A stretch of 25,000 bases of DNA, taken from positions 48,765,431-48,790,430 of the forward strand of contig CM031604.1 in the NCBI GenBank assembly GCA_018398815.1. Reading direction: 5' to 3'. The notes under the pieces are model-generated. The model ran no database searches. It was not told where the DNA came from and was given only the letters and a program-made list of their open reading frames with translations. This DNA comes from Conus ventricosus. Its lineage: Eukaryota > Mollusca > Gastropoda > Neogastropoda > Conidae. The position numbers and the translations under genes were made by a program. Below, piece after piece: positions 18,636 through 25,000 of the stretch (within the stretch, counting starts at the first letter, position 1; each line of letters opens with the position of its first letter).

Positions 18636-19160
18636 TTCCAAAGAACAGTTCGTGACAAGGCAAGTGGAGACAGGCTACTTGTGCAGCCGGCAGGTGAAAA
18701 ATGTCACGACTTGCCATGTTCAGCAAAGGACGTTTTATCTTTAATCCCCTCCATATCATGTGCTTTATATATCAAACTCTTGCTCACGCGCTGCTGGATT
18801 CGACTGTGATCTATCTGCTGCTGAAGCAGGCACATTGTTCCCCGATCTGAAGAACTCCAAACGAAGACTTGCTTCTCCATAATGCAGACCGGAGACCTCC
18901 CATCAAATAGCACGTGCAATACTGAACGAAACAAAACCAACACAGCTCCTCCCGCTCGCTCCTCTCTCGCCACTGGCTAGAGCAAAGAATAATGGGGCTG
19001 CGTCCAGTTTCTGCACGAAAGCCATCCGTTATGATAGGAGAGTGACAAATAATGTGGCGGAGGGAAAAACAAAGAAGGAAAAAAACGATAAACAAAGAAA
19101 GAAAGAAAAACAAACAAAGGAACTGAAAAAAAGATGAATGGCAATGGAGGTTGTTCGGTT
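18636..19160. other. Intergenic, no gene recognised
   Basis: Right flank of the LTR insertion. It contains A-rich GAAA/CAAA words at 19063-19135 and no supported coding region. Confidence 0.5.
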
Positions 19161-19262
19161 TTCCGGCGATTACTGACAAAGTGCTTCATCGTTATCAGGT
19201 GTGAAAAATTCTGATTTTGTTCAGTTGAAGGGAACGTTTGTAACGTCAGGTCCATGACAAGG
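19161..19262. repeat. Dispersed repeat, copy A, with imperfect hairpin
   Basis: GGCGATTACTGACAAAGTGC followed by TTCATCGTTATCAGGT closely matches 21426-21465, and the similarity runs on to ACGTTTGT. The core CTGACAAAG...CGTTATCAG is an inverted repeat (9-bp arms, one mismatch and one G-U pair in RNA). The family is not recognised. Confidence 0.6.
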
Positions 19263-19479
19263 ATAGGCCCCAAATGAACTTGTTAGGGCATAAAGGTTAT
19301 GCTCGTTTTTTGAAAGCCGTTCTTCGGCTAATCCAAGGCATCGAATTGGGTTCTCACCTACGTTTTTCCTTGTCAAAACCCAGTTTTTATGTCTCGGTAG
19401 ATAAACAAGTTTCTAAAGATGAAGAAGGTGGAAAACCTACATCGTAGGAAAGACTATCCGAATGAAGACTTACAATTCT

Positions 19480-19481
<2 letters not shown>

Positions 19482-19551
<70 letters not shown>

Positions 19552-19567
19552 CGCGCTCGCGCGCGTG
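19482..19567. repeat. (GT)n-(GC)n microsatellite
   Basis: About 30 GT units followed by GCGCGCGCGCGCTCGCGCGC, a strong Z-DNA-prone tract. The region 19263-19481 before it holds no recognisable gene. Confidence 0.97.
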
Positions 19568-20147
19568 CGGTTGCTGTTGTGTTGTTTGTTGGTTTGTTTT
19601 AGAATATCCTGACATCATTATTCCCTTATAATTGCGAGCAGAGTACACTTTATTTCCACGCGTTTGTTGCGCAGCTCGTGAAAGAAGCCTGAAGGAACAA
19701 ATCACGTATGCACTGACCTGGGGCAGATGTAGGCAGATAGAAAGAATCAGCTTTTTTTTTTTTTCATCATCGAACTTTACCATACTGCACTTTTCAATAT
19801 CAATGAGTTGGCGATACGTTTGGAATTTTATACCATTTCACATCTGATTTCAACCGTAAGACAAAAACAGCTTGGTTCACCATGAAATAACTTTTTTTTT
19901 TTCAAAATTCCATTCTCATCGCACAACCACCATCGTAAGTTAGACAATGGGTTGTAGGGAATCACAAAACAAAAAGTGATGCTGAGTAAATGTGGAGCAG
20001 TATAGCTGTTTTGCTGACGACACTGATCAACAATGACGTCTTCGCTGGCTTTTGTTGTCACATAGTCTGGGGCAGGTGGCTGGTGCGCAAAGGAAAACAG
20101 GCTTAGTGGGTTTGACCCATACCTCTTTATCCTCAAGGTTGAAAGCT

Positions 20148-20149
<2 letters not shown>
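19568..20149. other. Intergenic, no gene recognised
   Basis: Ordinary AT-leaning sequence with T runs at 19752-19763 and 19892-19901. Short open frames on both strands show no motif. Confidence 0.5.
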
Positions 20150-20210
<61 letters not shown>

Positions 20211-20285
20211 CGCGCGCGCGTGTGTGTGTAGTGTATGTGTGCACGCGCGCTTGTGCGCGCATGCACGCGCGCGCGTGCGCCGCGC

Positions 20286-20324
<39 letters not shown>
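20150..20324. repeat. Compound (GT)n-(GC)n-(CT)n microsatellite
   Basis: About 30 GT (20150-20208), then alternating GC/GT words with ATGCACGCGCGCGCGTGCGC (20209-20286), then about 19 CT (20287-20324). Confidence 0.97.
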
Positions 20325-20326
<2 letters not shown>

Positions 20327-21419
20327 CGATCGTGAATGCGTGCGCTTGTGTGTGTGCGCTTGCTTGTATGCCTATTGTCCGATTTACATGAAAGTAACAG
20401 TAAAACACACAGGAGTAGCCCACTTCTATTTTTTCACCCATTTCATTACTGAGTTGGAACAATGAAACGTTTAACAATAGAAGACATGCTGGTATTCTTT
20501 GGCTAGACCCTTGAGAACTGTACGTGTCCGTCTTCTCAGATGAAGTCATCTTGATATCTGAAACAACTTCAGGGCTGCAGAACAGCAGTAAACAAGCTGT
20601 AGCACGCCGCCTCAGTCCTGCACTGTACGGTAAACGGCCGTGGATAAAAGTCACACTTTAGTATTTAGAAAGGCAGGTTGTAGGCATAATAAGTGTCCAT
20701 GAATGTGACAGATCAGTGATGGCGCTTGTTAATGTGTGTATCTGGGTATATATTTCTGCACCCGTTTGAGCTGTGTCGTTACATGCAAAGATCTCACCAG
20801 CTGCCTTTACTTTACCTTACGAAATGCAGTTCAGCGAACCTTTCCCTGTATTCAGCAAATTTATTCTTAGTTCCAGCCTGTTGTCTAATGTCGTTTAGAT
20901 TTATGGGAATAAGATCAGGCAGAAGCTCAGGCTTCTGCCTTAATTAGCGAGAGAACAAAATCAAGTCAGGCCATGTTTTTATTGGGCTGTATTTGTGAAC
21001 ATTTGATGTTTTGGTTTATGGCCAAACTAAGAGATGTGGCATATTATGAATGTCGCTTTTAAATGAATCCATTAAGGACTAAAGGTACTGCAGAAATGGA
21101 AAGTAGAGAAACTCTTCCAGCAAGCTTCTAACACGGTATCCGATTTAGATAGTAGAGTAAGGAATGGTTGCTGTCCAAAGTACTAGATGGTTTTGAGTAC
21201 GGTCTGGGTTTTTGTGTTGAGGAATCAGTGAGCTGCAACTAGTATAAATCTATATAACAGTAAGACTGATAGATTGTATATGACAAAGATGAGAGGACTG
21301 AAAGACTTAAAATACACAGAACGTTTTAGCAGGTCCGTGTTCGAAACCTCATACGAACCAACATTTGAAACATTACCACAAGATTAAGATCATGAACATC
21401 AGATTTGATTGTTCATCGT
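20325..21419. other. Intergenic, no gene recognised
   Basis: About 1.1 kb without a repeat array. A minus-strand stretch at 20845-20975 reads as protein-like sense (PELLPDLIPINLNDIRQQAG) with one stop, but it is under 60 residues and matches nothing I know. TAGCGAGAGAACAAAATCAAG at 20944-20964 recurs, with changes, at about 21519. Confidence 0.45.
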
Positions 21420-21515
21420 TGTTCAGGCGATTTCTGACAAAGTGCTCCATCTTTATCAGGTCTGAGAGACTCTGACTTCGTTCGGCCTGAAGAGAGCGTT
21501 TGTTCTTTGCTCAGA
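21420..21515. repeat. Dispersed repeat, copy B, with hairpin
   Basis: Same orientation as copy A at 19161. The hairpin arms CTGACAAAG (from 21434) and CTTTATCAG (ending about 21460) pair over nine bases with one G-U. Similarity to copy A extends about 50 bp further to GCGTTTGT. The rest, to 21992, holds an A run (21525-21535) and nothing recognised. Confidence 0.6.
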
Positions 21516-21988
21516 CTAGCGAGAGAAAAAAAAAATCAAGTTTCGTTTCTTGAATGCTTTCAAGCATCCGCAGATGGTCGTGAAAACCTTAAGGCATCAT
21601 GGACTCACAGTCTTCGTGATGTTTTTGTTCCTCCTCACAATAAGGCCTAAAATTTCAGACATTCGTCTTTTTTTTAATTGACTTTATTCATGTCCTTAAC
21701 AGAGCCTCAAGTTGTGCAGAATTTCTACCTAGTACCAAGTTTTTGTGTGTGTGTTTGTTTGTTTTTTAAATTTGGAATCAGCAGTGTAATAACAATGTGC
21801 CTAATTGTAACTTCCATTTGGTCATCGTTGCGTCCGTATTCCTCTTCGTGCCCCTGGCGGTCGGCTGGGCTATAGGGAACATGCATTGAATTTCTCTTCC
21901 TGATTGGTGTAGATATAAAATAGCATATAATGCTAACCACAGCCACAGTCAAGAGCCAGGACTTATGAATGAATGTTATTCATTACCT

Positions 21989-21992
<4 letters not shown>

Positions 21993-22024
<32 letters not shown>
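21993..22024. repeat. (CT)16 microsatellite
   Basis: Sixteen CT units. Confidence 0.97.
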
Positions 22025-22027
<3 letters not shown>

Positions 22028-22113
22028 GTTTGACATCTGTCCCCGGGTGAAGCCGCCAGCAAGCTCTTTGATTTCTGTCCTGTGCACACATCAGACCCAT
22101 CACCGTCGTCCTT

Positions 22114-22345
22114 CCCCCCCCCCCCCCCCCCCCCTGCTCTCCCCCTGGCAGCACAGCCAAACAGTATTAGTGGACTGGGGTCACTGCAGCACGGGGCACC
22201 AGGGGCCACTCGCCTGGAGCAAACTTGTCATGACAACCACCAGAGGCTTGGAGGAGGGGGAAGCGGGGAGGGACGGGGGGAGGGGAGAGAAGGCGGAGTG
22301 GAAGCGAGAAGGGCGGGGCGGGGGGAAAGGGGGGGGGGGTGTGGA
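22114..22345. repeat. C21 tract and downstream G-rich purine block
   Basis: A run of 21 C (22114-22134) is followed, about 110 bp later, by a purine-rich G block (about 22245-22345). The block has many GGG/GGGG runs and an 11-G run at 22329-22339. It could form G-quadruplexes, and the C and G runs are mutually complementary. Confidence 0.9.
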
Positions 22346-22837
22346 CTGGTTGAGGCGATTGTGGATGGGAACTGTTTATTGGCAGTTATGATGGCGGCAG
22401 TGGTGATTTGTATGCTAGCTCGTGTGTGCCTGCGCGGCAATAAAATCTGCAGTGGTAATAATCAGTCGTTCTTTGTATATAGTCATGACAATAATTCTAT
22501 TATTTTCTTTGGTGAGGTAACGTAATCTGTTGTTCTCCGTTGCGAGTACGCTGCTTATGTGCGTTGCTGTTTTTGATGCCTAGTTGTCGTCCTTGCTGAT
22601 GCCGCCATTCTTCTTGAAATCAATAACCCCCACCCCACCCACTGGACTTGACTTGAAACGTGGGTGGTGATAATGCTAGGTTACATCGGTCTTAGTTTTA
22701 GTTCCCAGATTTGACTTGACTTCGTTTTTAGTCAGAACATTTTGATGTGTACATTGTTCCGTTTGTGACTTGCTCGCGGCCCTGTAGTGGCCTCATTGGT
22801 CGGATGGGTTATGAACATGAATAACTTGACACACCGT
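22346..22837. other. Intergenic, no gene recognised
   Basis: Contains repeated GACTTGACTT words (22647 and 22712) and a C-rich stretch (22626-22641), but no coding signal. Confidence 0.5.
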
Positions 22838-23825
22838 TGTTAACAATAACGATAATGACTGGCGTTTACATGGCGCCTTACTTGCAGACCTAGGCGCGTA
22901 CAAGGCACATTCTCACACACTTACTCACCGTCCATGTTTATTACACAGGAACAAGCCACAAAACGCCTGGGACATTCTGGACATCCAAGTGCAGTTTGAA
23001 AAGATGAATTCCAAAGCTGTATCTGAAAGACGCAACAGAAGTAGAATGCCTGATACTGAATGCAAGAGAGGTCCAGAGCCCAGAAGCTTTAACAGAAAAG
23101 GAACGGAAGCCATGAGATTTACGTCTGAAGCAATTTTGAGAAAAAAAAGAGTCCTGAATCAAAAGAATGGAAGGCGAAACGGTGCGTACATGGTTATTAG
23201 ATCAGAAAGATCCACAGAGGCGGTGCCAGTGACCATATTGTAACGGATGAAGACTATCTTGTCATTAACTCTTGCAGAAACAGGGAGCCAGTGGAGTTTC
23301 CTCAGTCAGAGAATGTCCATCATTCTTTGCATCAATAAGGAGTACAGAGCTGGCGACGTTCTGCCTTGATACAGGCGAGCAGCAGAGTTGTGGACCATTT
23401 GCAGTGGATGAGGCGTAGAGTCGGAACAACAGGGAGAAGACAGTTGCAGTGATCGAACCTAGAAAGCACGCAGAAAGTGACAAATGTTTTGGTAGCATCT
23501 TCAGAAAGAAACGTCCTACCTGAGCCAGTCGTAGCGCACAGTCATGTAAACGAGGGATTGTCGTAACCTGTTGTCTCGTAGACAGGGAGTAATTCATTTA
23601 AGAAACCCAGATTTCTTGCTTTGTCAGAAAAGAATAGTTGCTAAATCCAACAGTGATGGGAGATGGCAAGACATGTGACTGTGTTAGAAGACCCAGAAAA
23701 GATAAGGCCTTCAGTTTCATCATCACTGAGTTCAAAAGTGTTGTTCTGTAACATCCGTGCTTGAATTTCAGTGGTGTCTTTTTGAAATGTCTGAATGAGT
23801 GTACTGATATTTCATAGTTGTTCTG
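22838..23825 (-). mobile_element. 5'-truncated LINE: end of RT, C-terminal region and 3' UTR
   Basis: Minus-strand sense, in shifting frames, follows the standard C-terminal order of L2/CR1/Rex-type polymerases. It reads LQNNTFELSDDETEALIFSG (about 23740), VLSRFDHCNCLL (about 23450), MVHNSAARLYQGRTSP, then KLHWLPVSAR (23305-23275), and GFRSFSVKASGLWTSL...FGIHLFKLHL (about 23105-22980). The catalytic YADD lies just upstream in relatives and is absent here, so the copy is cut shortly after it, as expected from incomplete target-primed reverse transcription. The 3' end GGCGCCATGTAAACGCCAGT plus ATT/GTT triplets (22857-22838) resembles the usual GCGCTATATAAA-(ATT)n LINE terminus. Many stops show that it is old. 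It is not the same family as the 2023-8178 element. Confidence 0.8.
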
Positions 23826-24232
23826 TTTTGTTTGTGTTTATTGTCGCTTTGTTGTCTCTGCTGCTGCTACTGCTATGATATTGATACCGCTGATCTGCAT
23901 TCTGTGAATCTATGTTTGGACATGCGCGTACTCGATTGCCCATCTCCTTGGGTTTATCTGCGGATGCATCGGTGCCTGCACCACAGCTGGAAACACCTCT
24001 GGCGGTAACAACGGGCCATAACAATGATATGGAGAAAGCAGACTTTCGATTAGCATGTCAACAGCAGAGCCTGTCAGGAAGGAGCGATAGCAGCGGGGAC
24101 GGAGTTTTGTACTGGCCAGATGGCTCTCAGTGCTTCAGTCCTACAGGCCACTGAGCGGCTTGACCGCATTCAGTTGTCATGGAGAATGGTTATCATCATG
24201 CAGTGGGTTGGAGGGGGAGGGGTTAAGGAGGT
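23826..24232. other. Intergenic, no gene recognised
   Basis: An 80-codon plus-strand frame (23912-24154) is open, but it has no recognisable domain and no clear splice context. I do not call it. Confidence 0.45.
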
Positions 24233-24248
24233 GGGGGGGGGGGGGGGG
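24233..24248. repeat. G16 homopolymer
   Basis: Sixteen consecutive G after GGAGGT. Confidence 0.95.
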
Positions 24249-24354
24249 TTAGACGGATGGAGTGGGACTGGTGTAGATGATGGATAGGTACTGGTTCGAC
24301 GGGTAGACATGGTAGTCCGTGAGCGTGTGTGTGTATTCATGAAGAAGAAAAATT

Positions 24355-24403
24355 GACACACACGCGGGCGCGCACACACATGCGCGCGCACGTGTACACA
24401 CAA

Positions 24404-24462
<59 letters not shown>

Positions 24463-24514
24463 TGCATGCATGCATGCATGCACACAATCACAGACATACA
24501 TGCACACACCCACA

Positions 24515-24596
<82 letters not shown>

Positions 24597-24647
24597 CGTG
24601 CACACAATCACAGACACACATGCACACACACACACACACACCCCACA

Positions 24648-24685
<38 letters not shown>

Positions 24686-24727
24686 GCACACACATGTGCA
24701 CACACACTCACACACACACACACACAC

Positions 24728-24780
<53 letters not shown>

Positions 24781-24849
24781 ACACACACACACACACGCAC
24801 ACACACATACATATATACATACAAACATACATACATGCATACATAAACA

Positions 24850-24898
<49 letters not shown>

Positions 24899-24985
24899 AC
24901 ACACACACACACACAACATACACACGCACACACAGACGCATACACCCACAAACACACACACATTCACACATACACATATACAGCG
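24355..24985. repeat. CA-rich satellite-like array with 120-bp higher-order repeat
   Basis: More than 600 bp of (CA)n with embedded words. CACACAATCACAGACAYACA followed by TGCACACAC occurs at 24481 and 24601, exactly 120 bp apart. Palindromic ATGCATGCATGC lies at 24461-24480 and ACATACATATATACATAC at 24806-24835. The long frames read through it are Val/Cys or Thr/His dipeptide artefacts. Confidence 0.95.
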
Positions 24986-25000
24986 CGCTTGCGTCTGCGT

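Noticed and set aside
21420..21515. Hammerhead ribozyme on the minus strand
   Set aside because: CTGATAA replaces the required CTGATGA and the expected helix II plus GAAA geometry is absent; the sequence forms a plain hairpin instead.
23912..24154. 80-codon plus-strand frame as a host exon
   Set aside because: No recognisable domain, no clear splice sites or neighbouring exons; a frame of this length is expected by chance.

Overview
The window is eukaryotic, non-genic DNA made mostly of retrotransposons and simple repeats. The long (CA)n/(GT)n, (CT)n and (GC)n arrays, a 55-bp minisatellite, CR1-like LINEs and a Gmr1-type LTR element suggest a marine invertebrate. A mollusc (gastropod or bivalve) is my best guess, but this is inference. 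I found no convincing host exon, tRNA or rRNA.

Layout. 1-1000: a 55-bp pyrimidine-rich minisatellite, sharp on the left and decaying into degenerate and inverted copies. 1000-2022: GT/GC microsatellites. 2023-8178 (minus strand): a nearly full-length but frame-broken CR1-like non-LTR retrotransposon. Its ORF1 (8061 to 5929) has an RNase H1-type hybrid-binding domain, a PHD finger, an SGNH-esterase domain and an Arg/Asp-rich basic tail. Its ORF2 (about 5841 to 2139) has an APE endonuclease, a reverse transcriptase with YADD, and a Cys/His-containing C-terminus. The 3' end has an AATAAA and a (GTTCTT)5 tail. 8183-10088: dense compound microsatellites with a possible small LINE remnant between them.

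10518-18635: a complete LTR retrotransposon with a 5-bp target-site duplication (ATTCA), two 1.46-kb LTRs (TG...CA), a primer-binding-site candidate, gag, pol and a polypurine tract. The pol order is protease - integrase - reverse transcriptase - RNase H. This is a Ty1/copia-like order on Ty3/gypsy-type sequences, and it defines the Gmr1-like group. The Gag C-terminal region resembles the vertebrate SCAN domain, which is known to have been derived from Gmr1-like Gag. The LTRs differ by only about seven substitutions by eye, so the insertion is young, yet pol is broken by many one-base indels.

18636-22837: intergenic DNA with microsatellites, a C-tract/G-rich block and two diverged copies (19161 and 21420) of an unrecognised repeat containing an imperfect hairpin. 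22838-23825 (minus): a second, 5'-truncated LINE containing only the end of RT, the C-terminal region and the 3' end. 24233-24985: a poly-G tract and a 0.6-kb CA-rich array with a 120-bp higher-order repeat.

No host pathway can be read from the window. The proteins present belong to self-replicating elements: endonuclease/RT of the LINE for target-primed reverse transcription, and Gag/PR/IN/RT/RH of the LTR element for particle-based reverse transcription and integration.
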